NCBI GenBank assembly: GCA_002505775.1
Contig: DAVY01000020.1
Location: forward strand, 1-64,000
DNA: 64,000 nt
Source of the DNA: Euryarchaeota archaeon UBA130
Lineage (GTDB): Archaea; Thermoplasmatota; Poseidoniia; Poseidoniales; Thalassarchaeaceae
Reading direction: 5' to 3'
In this document: piece by piece, positions 33,888 through 42,261 of the stretch
Position numbering within the stretch: the stretch's first letter is position 1
How the letters are laid out: each line of letters begins with the position of its first letter
The notes under the pieces: model-generated
The model's database searches: none
What the model saw: the letters and a program-made list of their open reading frames with translations, nothing else
Told to the model about the DNA's origin: nothing
Position numbers and translations under genes: made by a program

Positions 33888-36050
33888 CTACTTCATCTTC
33901 AGTACGTATCGGGCTACAGAGGCAACAAGAGCTAAGATAGAGAGAATTACTATCATTGGGAGGAGAGATCTTGTGTGCCTGCTTGGGTCAGAGGGGTAGT
34001 AGTCACCTTCGTCTGACCAGCCATCTCCATCTGAGTCAATGCATCCTAGTTTGTCCTCACTCGATATACCGAAGACTTCCGGACAGTCATCTGACAGCCC
34101 TGTTCCTTCTTGGTCCCCAAATCCGTCTCCGTCGACATCACTCCATAGCAGAGAATTCATTGGGTGGGAGTCCTCGATATCTGCCCATCCATCACCATCC
34201 AGGTCAGGGCATCCAAGCAATGACATGCTTGAGTTTCCCCATAGATTAGGGCAATAATCCGGGAGATAGGTAGAATATGCATTATCCCCGTATCCGTCGG
34301 AGTCGCTGTCGGACCATTGACTGGGCTCGTAAATGAACGCATCTCCTTCATCTGACCAGCCATCCGCATCAGTATCGCGACATCCGGACTGGTCTTGGAT
34401 ACTGGTACCCGCTTCGTTTGGGCAGTCGTCTGCAAGGTAGGCAGGTGAGGGGTTATCTCCGAACCCGTCTGAGTCTGAGTCTTTCCACTGAGTGTACTTT
34501 GTGGGGAATGCATCTGCTCCGTCAGTCGTGGTCCAATCTGATGAAGGATCGGAGTAGCCATCTTCGTCCGCATCGGGACAACCCATCCTGTCATATTGCG
34601 AAAATCCCTGGATAGTAGGGCACATATCCGGGTTAGCACCTGTTTGGTTATCTCCGTATCCGTCGTTATCAGAATCAGCCCATTGTGTCTCTTCCAAGGG
34701 GAACTCATCATCCTGATCCGACCAACTGTCTCCGTCTGAGTCCAAGCATCCCAGAGACCCAGATGTTGAGGAACCATATGTATCTGGACAGTCATCGGAG
34801 ATATTCGTACCCTGTTGATCGGCATAGCCGTCTCCATCATTGTCGGACCATAGAAGGCTGTTATTTGGGTACGCGTCTGTGCTATCCCTAACCCGATCGA
34901 AATCCGCGTCTTCGTAAGGGTCCAGTCGAATTACATTGTTGTTCAATGAGTCAACGTACCACAGCTTGCCCTCGGGGCCAATCTCAAGACCCATGATTGA
35001 CCCAGCGTTTGTGTTCACTGTTCTAGAGTTCGAGAATCCCTTGCCATCGGAATCTAGATTGAAGCCTGTAATCTTGCCATTGCCGTTCTGAGAGACGAAC
35101 AGGGTTCCATCATGCAATGCAATACCTGATGGTCGACTTAGCCCTGTGTCAAATATGCCCCATTCTACATCAGTAACTTCCATGTATTCAGCCAAATCCT
35201 CTACTCGAGACGAGTCATCATAAATATCCACTGAAGTTGTTGCAGTATCATGAGTATTGACCCACAGAACTCTATTTGCACCTGTATCTGAGATATAGAG
35301 GATTCCTGTATCCTTATCAAGAATCATATGCCCAGGTACACCAGCAAAACGACTTAACTCAATTTCAGAATATCTATGCACTATGCCATCCGAGTGATCG
35401 TGTTCTCCAGTATCATGATCTTGTTGAAAATCATAGCGTACTAATTCACTGTAAAAACCGTCGTTATACCAGTATACATTGTCGTAATCATGTGCAATTC
35501 CCATACCTAACGGGGATTCATGCAACATATCGATATGGCTTCCAAGGAGGCCATTTTCTCCATTTTGATTCTCAACTGCAAAATGAGTCAATGAAGAAGG
35601 CCAAAGAGCTGGTCCCATGAAATCATTCGGATCGCTCGCATCATTGTACGTATTCCTTGACTCTTGGGCAGTCCCAAATTGATAGTCAAACTCATCATCA
35701 TAAGCTCCGAAAGCCATTGCACTTACCTCTTCCATGAAATGATTTCTGTATGCATCTAAACGTTCTTCACTATTCTGATCGGGAGTACCAGTCTCATGAA
35801 TAATTACCATACTATCATCTGCACGATTCACGATCCATAATTCATCACTTCGTTCAATGCCTGGATGAAATTCAAGGTCTCTTGGCTCATCCAAGCCATC
35901 TGTGCTGGAGGCAATTACTACCTCCTCAAAACCAGGGCCGAATTGTGAGATATAGGTGTCTGGCGGAGTAACGATCTGTTCTGCTGAAACAGGGCTGGAG
36001 GCGTGTCCAAGAACGCCTATCATAAGCAGTGTAATGAGCATTGTACTCAT
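33888..36050 (-). CDS. surface protein: NHL-like propeller, five TSP3-like repeats, C-terminal anchor
   Basis: 720 aa from ATG 36050 (a GTG 10 codons upstream is possible). Signal peptide to ~residue 22. Residues ~25-380 resemble an NHL/SMP-30-type beta propeller (PGHMILDKDTGILYISDTGANRVLWV, RPSGIALHDGTLFV, GLEIGPEGKLWYVDS). Residues ~385-665 hold five copies of a ~56-aa unit: W-x-D-x-D-x-D-G-[YF]-x-D, D-x-C-P, G-C-x-D-x-D-x-D-G-W-x-D. One membrane helix (~690-710) ends the chain. Likely a calcium-binding cell-surface protein. The N-terminal half is visibly more AT-rich than the repeat half. Confidence 0.82.
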   Translation of the reverse strand: MSTMLITLLMIGVLGHASSPVSAEQIVTPPDTYISQFGPGFEEVVIASSTDGLDEPRDLEFHPGIERSDELWIVNRADDSMVIIHETGTPDQNSEERLDAYRNHFMEEVSAMAFGAYDDEFDYQFGTAQESRNTYNDASDPNDFMGPALWPSSLTHFAVENQNGENGLLGSHIDMLHESPLGMGIAHDYDNVYWYNDGFYSELVRYDFQQDHDTGEHDHSDGIVHRYSEIELSRFAGVPGHMILDKDTGILYISDTGANRVLWVNTHDTATTSVDIYDDSSRVEDLAEYMEVTDVEWGIFDTGLSRPSGIALHDGTLFVSQNGNGKITGFNLDSDGKGFSNSRTVNTNAGSIMGLEIGPEGKLWYVDSLNNNVIRLDPYEDADFDRVRDSTDAYPNNSLLWSDNDGDGYADQQGTNISDDCPDTYGSSTSGSLGCLDSDGDSWSDQDDEFPLEETQWADSDNDGYGDNQTGANPDMCPTIQGFSQYDRMGCPDADEDGYSDPSSDWTTTDGADAFPTKYTQWKDSDSDGFGDNPSPAYLADDCPNEAGTSIQDQSGCRDTDADGWSDEGDAFIYEPSQWSDSDSDGYGDNAYSTYLPDYCPNLWGNSSMSLLGCPDLDGDGWADIEDSHPMNSLLWSDVDGDGFGDQEGTGLSDDCPEVFGISSEDKLGCIDSDGDGWSDEGDYYPSDPSRHTRSLLPMIVILSILALVASVARYVLKMK

Positions 36051-36173
36051 CTTCTCCCTGTTTGTCAAACTACCAAGCACGGGTTTGGGAGTGAATCGTG
36101 GTTATTGTGCCTATGTATGAATGGGTTCCCAAAAGATGGTCTTGGTCTTCTTGAATTGGGGGCTTAGCCTCAG

Positions 36174-37268
36174 CTAATTTGAGCGTTCAAGAGTGTTTTG
36201 ACGAGCTTCCATCAGTATCGCTTCCCACTTGACTCTTATCTCCGACTCTATGCCTTTGAGGATCTCTTCAATCTCCTTTTTTGAGAGGCCTTCCTTCCTT
36301 GAGAGCTTGTCCTCTAGATTGGCCATCATCTCGGACTCCCTGTTCTTCGCTGCCTCAGCAACTCGTTGTTCCATCTCGACCTCCATCTCCAGGGCCATCT
36401 CCTGTCTCCTCAGTGCTAGAGTGGCCTCCATGGTCTCTCTCTCCGACCTGAACCTCCTTTCTAGCTCGGAAAGCGAGTTCCTCTCCGAGGCCTCTTCCAA
36501 GACCTTTATGCGGGCCTCGACATCCGATCTCATCTCTGATTCCAGTGAAGAGCTCTCTTCATCCAGAAGCTTCTGGAATTTCTCCTCATGAACCCTCCTG
36601 GACTCTGCGAGCCTCTCTCTCATCTGAATCTCCTGCTCGAGCCTGTGTGCCTCGATCTTTCGGTGTACCTGTGCCTCGGAGGACTCCCTCAGATCCATCT
36701 CAACCCTTCTCTGCATCCTTTCCTCGGCTTGGGATGCCTCGAGCTCTAAACGCTCTTTCAGGAATGCCTTTCTTCGATCTATCTCGATCTCCATTTCCCC
36801 CCTTAGTCTACCCCTGAGCTTAGCTGTGTGCGCCTCTAGCCTCCTGTCTCTCTCCAGATCCAACTGCTCCCTGAGTCTGTTTTCCTCCCTTCTCAAACGA
36901 TGTAGCATCTCCTCTCTCAGGAGCCTCTCTTCCCTCTCCAGGGCTTCGCTCTCTAGTCTCTCGATCTCATCCTCCAGCTCTGCCCTGAGATCAGCCTCGA
37001 GCTGCTGTAGTTGCTCGTCGAATAGTATGTCATTCGCCTTCCTCATGGCACCATGCATTCCAGATAGTCTCTCTGTCATCTCGGCAATACGCATCCTGCG
37101 CTCTCTCCTAACCCCACTTCTGACCCTAGACTCCTCGTCCAGGAGCTCTCGGGTTCTCGCCATTGAATCCATGCTGGGCGAGGTTGCCAAACGGTGTTGA
37201 GCCCTGAGAGCAGCGAGCTCGTCACTGCTTTCCGAATCGTCAGGAGTTGTCGACTTGCTCTCACTCAC
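36174..37268 (-). CDS. long coiled-coil protein
   Basis: 364 aa, nearly all helical, dominated by Glu, Arg and Leu with heptad spacing from ~70 to ~355 (LEADLRAELEDEIERLESEAL, REEMLHRLRREENRL). No membrane span and no enzymatic motif. Similar to structural or scaffolding coiled coils; specific function unknown. The start GTG/ATG region at 37268 follows a Ser/Asp-rich N-terminus. Confidence 0.72.
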   Translation of the reverse strand: MSESKSTTPDDSESSDELAALRAQHRLATSPSMDSMARTRELLDEESRVRSGVRRERRMRIAEMTERLSGMHGAMRKANDILFDEQLQQLEADLRAELEDEIERLESEALEREERLLREEMLHRLRREENRLREQLDLERDRRLEAHTAKLRGRLRGEMEIEIDRRKAFLKERLELEASQAEERMQRRVEMDLRESSEAQVHRKIEAHRLEQEIQMRERLAESRRVHEEKFQKLLDEESSSLESEMRSDVEARIKVLEEASERNSLSELERRFRSERETMEATLALRRQEMALEMEVEMEQRVAEAAKNRESEMMANLEDKLSRKEGLSKKEIEEILKGIESEIRVKWEAILMEARQNTLERSN

Positions 37269-37353
37269 GGGTACCCATCCCCAGGCCTACGCTAGTTTCA
37301 CCCTATTTGAGGAAGGAGGGTTGGAGAGGGCGGATAAATGCTATTTGCGGACT

Positions 37354-37368
37354 CGTGCCGTAGGCACG
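37354..37368. repeat. perfect 6-bp inverted repeat with 3-nt loop
   Basis: CGTGCC (37354-37359) and GGCACG (37363-37368) around GTA, located just after the zinc-ribbon gene stop and upstream of the coiled-coil gene. It may be a 3'-end hairpin for the zinc-ribbon transcript. Confidence 0.45.
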
Positions 37369-37370
37369 GC

Positions 37371-37763
37371 TCAGAAAGTTACGTTGAACGCGGCATCGCA
37401 GGCGGGGCAGTTCAATTGCTTGGTACCCGGCTTCGGCCTTATCCTGAGTTTTCTGTCACAACTGGGGCATTCAATCTCGACCTTGTATGGCTTCTCTGTG
37501 ATTCTGAAGACCCCGGAGCAGGCCGAGCAGGCCACATCCAATGGCCTATCAGAACTACCAGCCTCCACTACTGTATTGCAATGAGGACAGGGGAGGGTCT
37601 CTGAAGCCAGCGCATCTACGGTTGGTTGATGTGTAACTCTGCATACTGCTCCGCAAACTACGCATGTTTTCTCGCCTAATCCATGAGGAAGCATATGACC
37701 GCAGTGAGCGCACTCCGCCGCTGGTGGGGTGTGCTTGGATTCTATCTCCGGTATCTCCGACAT
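37371..37763 (-). CDS. triple zinc-ribbon protein
   Basis: 130 aa with six CxxC motifs forming three zinc ribbons: CAHC/CVVC (~17-40), CPHC/CSAC (~59-83) and CPSC/CPAC (~98-122). The family is unknown; such proteins usually bind nucleic acid or protein partners. The stop is only 2 nt from the hairpin. The P-type ATPase gene ends upstream with a 9-nt gap, so the two are likely co-transcribed; a metal-handling link is inference. Confidence 0.75.
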   Translation of the reverse strand: MSEIPEIESKHTPPAAECAHCGHMLPHGLGEKTCVVCGAVCRVTHQPTVDALASETLPCPHCNTVVEAGSSDRPLDVACSACSGVFRITEKPYKVEIECPSCDRKLRIRPKPGTKQLNCPACDAAFNVTF

Positions 37764-37772
37764 AACCTTCCC

Positions 37773-40361
37773 TCACGGCCCGGATTTATCAAGAGGACCC
37801 AGAGTAGTGCCTGCTTGAAGGCCAAAAAGGTCCCTGAATGCCTCGACGGTGTCACTGACAACGTCCTTGGCCAATTCCAAAAGCGTATTCAGCCTCTGAA
37901 CACCTGTTCCCCCTACCCACATTCCGTTCAGTATCACAATAAGGGCGCTGGCCTCATGCAGAGCCACCCCTGCTGCAAGATTCATCTCAAAGCCTAGCAT
38001 AACTGCGGCAACCAAGACTCCGGTCACTGCGACCGAGATTATTGTGTTCGCCAAGACGATGCTACGAGTGGTCTTAGCAAGAGAGATGAAATCTGCTAGG
38101 ACTCTTGGATCATCTCCCGGAATCAGAACATCCGCCGCATCGAGATTGACTTGCTCCCCACTGCCCACAGCAATCCCAACATCCGCAGCTGCAAGAGCCC
38201 CGGCGTCATTGAAGCCGTCACCCGCCATCAGAGTCTTGCCTGCCTTTGACTTCTCGGTGACCCAGAGGGCCTTCCCCTCTGGATCCACCCCTCCTCTGCA
38301 AGAAGACGATGGGATTCCGAATTTCCTTGCGAAAGCCTCGACGCTGGACTGCTCGTCTCCACTAAGAATCTCAACAGCGATTCCGTTCTCACCTAGTGAC
38401 TCAAGAAGCTCTGGAACCCCCTCTCTTGCGTCATCATGGTAGAAACTGAGACATGCTATGGCCTTCCCTCCAATGGAAAGGACACTTGAGCCATGACCAG
38501 CCTTCCTTGACTCTTCTAAGGCCTCGAGAATCTGGTCTGCGAATTCGACTCCCTCTGAAATCAGCCAATCCGCTCTACCCAACATCACCCTCTGGCCGTC
38601 GATAGTGCCAGTCACGCCTGCCTCACCATCTGATATTTCGGAAATTTTTGAAGGATGGATAGACCTTAGGTTAGCCTCGTTGATTATGGTGGACGCATAT
38701 GGGTGATTGGACATTCTTTCTAGCCCCGCTGAAATCATGAGTGCATAATCCTCTGACTCTGTAGGCAGGGTAGTCAGTCTGATCAATTTGGGACGTCCGC
38801 TGGTGAGTGTGCCCGTCTTATCCAGCAATGCGAGTTCGACTTCTGCGGCCGCCTCCAAAACATCTCCCCCCCTAACAATAACGCCAGAGGACGAGGCAGA
38901 GGATAACGCGGCCGCATGGGGAATCGGGGATGCCAGTAGAAGAGAGCAGGGGCACGATACAACCCAGAGCAATAGGGTTGTCAAGAAACCCTGCTCCGAC
39001 CATCCATGAGCCAGGAATCCAACTAGGGGGGCTCCCAGAAGAACCAGTGGGACCCACAATCTTGTAAAATTCTCAATGATGGTCTGAGTCCTCGTCGGCT
39101 TCTCCCTGTATTGTCTAACCATTTCTATTAGTCCGGAGAGCCTGGTATTTTCCCCCGTCGCTTCTGAGCTCACAACTATCGGACCCCTCACTAGGACCAG
39201 GCCAGCCTGAACCTCGTCTCCCTCAGAGACTGGTATGGGAACTGGTTCTCCCGTCAGTGGGGCCTTATCGATAGAGCCACTTCCCTTTGTTATCGTACCA
39301 TCAACTGGTATTACCTCCCCTGACCTGACCTCGACTAAATCACCGACCAATACTGCCTCAATGGGAGTCTTCTGCGAGTCGTTGATAGCAGGGTGATGGA
39401 CTGGAATTTGTGAAATACTCAAGTTTAATTGGTGTATGCCTCCCTTAACTTGGTTGACGATCCTGGCAGATCTGGGTATTCTATCTAGTCCACCTTGCAT
39501 GGATTCACGGGCTCTTGTAATCGCCCTATCCTCCAGATGTGATGCAAAAGAGACGAGGGCTACCACGGTAAGGGCCTCGACCCACTCCCCTAGCACGGAA
39601 GCCCCGATAACCGCCAATGAGGTAAGGACTTGGAAACCCAAAATTCCATTCTGTATACTGGCAATAGCCTCTTGGAACATCTTGGCACCTGCTAAAATTA
39701 CGCCGAAGAATCCAAGGAAGAGTGGAATTGAACTAGGGAGTCCCATCGTTTCTGATGCGATGATCGCGAACAGTATGGGAAGAGTCATGACGGCAGATAT
39801 GAGCTTCCATTGATCGGTTCTTAGCTTCCTTCTTGAGGACACCATGAACTGTACTTCTTCACCTAAAATAGTCGAAATCATAGATTGGGCAACTAGCCTA
39901 AGTTCTGAGTCATGAATCCAAACGTTTCTTATCTCGATGAAGCCATCTTCAAATCTAACAGATAATATCCCCGGAACGTCCAATAAGGCATCTCTGAGGC
40001 CCCTCCTGTTTGTACCCAATCTAGTTGCAGCCTCTCCAGGGGTAATTCCGATAACCTGCATCCAATCTAGTTTTGGGCTATGACCAAGGCTTTCGAGAAC
40101 GGTATTGGTCTTTGAGACTCTGCCTCTGGAAATGTCAAGTGATATTCTCGCGGACCCTTCGGTGACTGATATGTTGCATGTCTCTATGCCGGGAAGCCTG
40201 CTGACCGCCTTGGTCGCCTTCATTGCACAATCAGCGCAGTCCATGCCTCTGATTTTCCAATCGAATTCATGGATTCCGTCAGGCACTAGGGAGGATGCTG
40301 GACCCGTCCCCTCCATGACCTTCCGAAAAGGAGGGGTCCCTTCAATATGATGAGAATACAT
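37773..40361 (-). CDS. heavy-metal P1B-type ATPase (Zn/Cd-type candidate)
   Basis: 862 aa. N-terminal HMA-like metal-binding domain with GMDCADC (39-45); transmembrane metal site SCPCSLLLASP (CPC near 469); phosphorylation loop DKTGTLTSGRP (D near 512); hinge GDGFNDAGALA. The last helices carry HEASALIVILNGMWVGG, similar to the HEG(x)xxVxxN of Zn/Cd exporters. The second HMA-like segment (~85-150) lacks cysteines. Probably exports zinc, cadmium or lead; the ion is inferred from motifs. Confidence 0.92.
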   Translation of the reverse strand: MYSHHIEGTPPFRKVMEGTGPASSLVPDGIHEFDWKIRGMDCADCAMKATKAVSRLPGIETCNISVTEGSARISLDISRGRVSKTNTVLESLGHSPKLDWMQVIGITPGEAATRLGTNRRGLRDALLDVPGILSVRFEDGFIEIRNVWIHDSELRLVAQSMISTILGEEVQFMVSSRRKLRTDQWKLISAVMTLPILFAIIASETMGLPSSIPLFLGFFGVILAGAKMFQEAIASIQNGILGFQVLTSLAVIGASVLGEWVEALTVVALVSFASHLEDRAITRARESMQGGLDRIPRSARIVNQVKGGIHQLNLSISQIPVHHPAINDSQKTPIEAVLVGDLVEVRSGEVIPVDGTITKGSGSIDKAPLTGEPVPIPVSEGDEVQAGLVLVRGPIVVSSEATGENTRLSGLIEMVRQYREKPTRTQTIIENFTRLWVPLVLLGAPLVGFLAHGWSEQGFLTTLLLWVVSCPCSLLLASPIPHAAALSSASSSGVIVRGGDVLEAAAEVELALLDKTGTLTSGRPKLIRLTTLPTESEDYALMISAGLERMSNHPYASTIINEANLRSIHPSKISEISDGEAGVTGTIDGQRVMLGRADWLISEGVEFADQILEALEESRKAGHGSSVLSIGGKAIACLSFYHDDAREGVPELLESLGENGIAVEILSGDEQSSVEAFARKFGIPSSSCRGGVDPEGKALWVTEKSKAGKTLMAGDGFNDAGALAAADVGIAVGSGEQVNLDAADVLIPGDDPRVLADFISLAKTTRSIVLANTIISVAVTGVLVAAVMLGFEMNLAAGVALHEASALIVILNGMWVGGTGVQRLNTLLELAKDVVSDTVEAFRDLFGLQAGTTLGPLDKSGP

Positions 40362-40398
40362 ACGATGATATCTTCAGCAACAGCCAATCTCGGGTAAC

Positions 40399-41124
40399 AT
40401 GGTCGAGCTACCCGAGGATTGTGTGTGGGACATGATTGTGCTGGATATTGACGGCACCCTCCTTGATAGACAGGGGATTATTCCAGAGATGATTTACCTA
40501 GTGAGGGAATTGGAGAGAAAGGGTATGGTGGTTTCTCTTGCCTCCGGAAGGACCCTCCCAAATATCACGCCTATTCATCAATCACTCGGAATTTCGGGGT
40601 TCATAGTAGGTGAGAACGGCGGGATGGTTTGGGACTCTGGAAAGGGGCATCCCATCAAGGCGCTAGCTGATGGCTCCAGACCAAAAGAGGCCGCCCAATG
40701 GCTAGGGACCCAGATTGAAGGACTTAATCCGGAAGGAATAGAGTCCAATAGGTGGAGAGAAACAGAATGGTGTCTTACTGAGGTTGAGGACTGGGAGGAG
40801 GTCAGAGATGCTATCGCCTCTTCTGAGTGGTCGGATATCTCCGTGGTTCCCACAGGATTTGCTGTGCACCTTACAATTCCTGGGCATGACAAGGCTTCAG
40901 GGCTTCGTGTCGCCTTCGAACAGAGGGGGATAGATCCTGCTCGGGTTATCGCCTGTGGAGATGCTCCAAATGACATACCAATGTTCGATTTGGTGGGTTT
41001 CAGTGTTAGCGTGAGTAGGAATTACCCTGAGGTCGTGCAGGCTGCTGACTTGGTCACGGATGCCCATGGGAAGGAAGGCTCCCTCGAGCTACTCAAGGCA
41101 CTTTGTGAGAGGATTGGTAGTTAG
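40399..41124 (+). CDS. HAD-family phosphatase (phosphoglycolate-phosphatase-like)
   Basis: 241 aa, Cof/archaeal-PGP type. Motif I VLDIDGTLLD (residues ~14-23), motif II SGRT, Lys in DKASG, motif III/IV ACGDAPNDIPMF. The C2-type cap lies in between (VGENGGMVWDSG). Archaeal enzymes of this type remove phosphate from phosphoglycolate; other sugar phosphates are possible. Its stop is 3 nt from the 3' end of the convergent tRNA-Leu. Confidence 0.88.
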   Translation: MVELPEDCVWDMIVLDIDGTLLDRQGIIPEMIYLVRELERKGMVVSLASGRTLPNITPIHQSLGISGFIVGENGGMVWDSGKGHPIKALADGSRPKEAAQWLGTQIEGLNPEGIESNRWRETEWCLTEVEDWEEVRDAIASSEWSDISVVPTGFAVHLTIPGHDKASGLRVAFEQRGIDPARVIACGDAPNDIPMFDLVGFSVSVSRNYPEVVQAADLVTDAHGKEGSLELLKALCERIGS

Positions 41125-41127
41125 TGG

Positions 41128-41212
41128 TGGTGCAGGCGGCAGGATTCGAACCTGCGAAGCACTACGCAGAGGATCTTGAGCCCTCCCCCTTTGACCACTC
41201 GGGTACACCTGC
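41128..41212 (-). tRNA. tRNA-Leu (anticodon CAA)
   Basis: On the minus strand, acceptor GCAGGTG pairs with CGCCTGC (one G-U). D-arm CCC/GGG, anticodon stem GAGGG/TCCTC with loop CTCAAGA, anticodon CAA. Long variable arm TGCGTAGTGCTTCGC (class II). T-loop TTCGAAT. Discriminator A at 41131 and encoded CCA at 41130-41128. Confidence 0.93.
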
Positions 41213-41323
41213 GGTCATGCGAGGATATTCTCACACTTGATACCCGCGCTTCATGAGGGGCTACTGTTTCCGAGGAGAATTGTTCAAGAGTCTCCTTGCA
41301 CTCACTAGCCCCGGGTACCGAGG

Positions 41324-42205
41324 ATGATGGACGACGGGAGCATGCCTAGGCTTAGTCCTGCTCGTCTAATGGCAGTCGACAGGGCTCTGGATGAGCTTGC
41401 TAGGACGCAACGCAGATCCTCGATTCCGATAGAGCTCCCGATTCCTGGTTTCTGGGACGCAGTAGGGCAGTTAGTCCAGCACCTCGAAGCTGAGTTGGCA
41501 GAGACAATAAGGTCGGAGGGAATGACTGCAAAGGCCCAATTGCAATCTAGGAAGCTGGGGGTTGTTAGGACTGCTGTCAAGGACTTGGCGAGAAATAGAC
41601 TCAATGCATTCACTCAGCATGCTGTACTGGTGAGGCTGACTCAATCACCAGAAGAAGGGAGGCTTTCTCCTGGAATGCGATTGGACCCTATAGAGTGGAA
41701 TAAGCATGATCCATCAGAGAGGGCTTTCTACTCAGGGGTTGTGCATCTGGCTGACAAATACAAGCATGATGTCTCATGGAACTCCCTGCTTAGCAACAAT
41801 TGGGATACACCTGCTCCTCCTCCTCTTTCTCCAGTACACACTCCTCTGACTGAATTCGTACCTGGGGCGGTAGATGTGGACGAGGTTGAACAGTTGCCTC
41901 CAGTTTCGGCCCAAGAATCGGACCGGCATTGGGAGGACCCTGAGTACGATGAGGAGGACAGGATCAGAGAGATAGACGATTTCCCTGAGATATCAGGCGT
42001 ATCAAGTCCCCCTTCTGAGCTATCGGAGGATACCCCGGAGGAGTCCGAAATGAGGAGGATACTGATACTTCAGGATCTCGATGACCCGATAATTACCGAA
42101 GGAGGAGAAGAGATAACTCTGAGAACTGGAGACATAGAGTTCTGTCCTTCGATTATCGCGGACACCCTTATTGCGGCTGGAATAGCCGAACCCGCTGACA
42201 TATGA
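41324..42205 (+). CDS. probable archaeal GINS subunit (Gins15/Gins51-like)
   Basis: 293 aa. The C-terminus (~245-293: MRRILILQDLDDPIITEGGE, TLRTGDIEFCPSIIADTLIAAGIAE) looks like the small beta B-domain of archaeal Gins15 (hydrophobic strand, Gly-rich turn, GD, 'LP..IA..LI..G.AE'). The N-terminal ~120 residues are helical with KARNAI-like RTAVKDLARNRLNAF. A ~100-aa acidic Pro-rich linker separates them, longer than usual. GINS activates MCM with Cdc45/GAN in replication. Assignment rests on pattern recognition only. First Met 41324, second in-frame Met 41327. Confidence 0.62.
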   Translation: MMDDGSMPRLSPARLMAVDRALDELARTQRRSSIPIELPIPGFWDAVGQLVQHLEAELAETIRSEGMTAKAQLQSRKLGVVRTAVKDLARNRLNAFTQHAVLVRLTQSPEEGRLSPGMRLDPIEWNKHDPSERAFYSGVVHLADKYKHDVSWNSLLSNNWDTPAPPPLSPVHTPLTEFVPGAVDVDEVEQLPPVSAQESDRHWEDPEYDEEDRIREIDDFPEISGVSSPPSELSEDTPEESEMRRILILQDLDDPIITEGGEEITLRTGDIEFCPSIIADTLIAAGIAEPADI

Positions 42206-42261
42206 CATAGGCAATGACTTAGGTTCGTCATCCTTCATGGCGACTCTGGAGAGGGTTACAA

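Noticed and set aside
34001..34900. CRISPR-like regular repeats
   Set aside because: The periodicity of about 165-170 nt comes from the protein repeat units and lies inside a single coding frame; repeats are imperfect and too long.
36226..37200. Antisense Ser/Leu-rich frames over the coiled-coil gene
   Set aside because: They mirror Glu/Arg codons of the real gene and have no starts with ribosome sites or domains.
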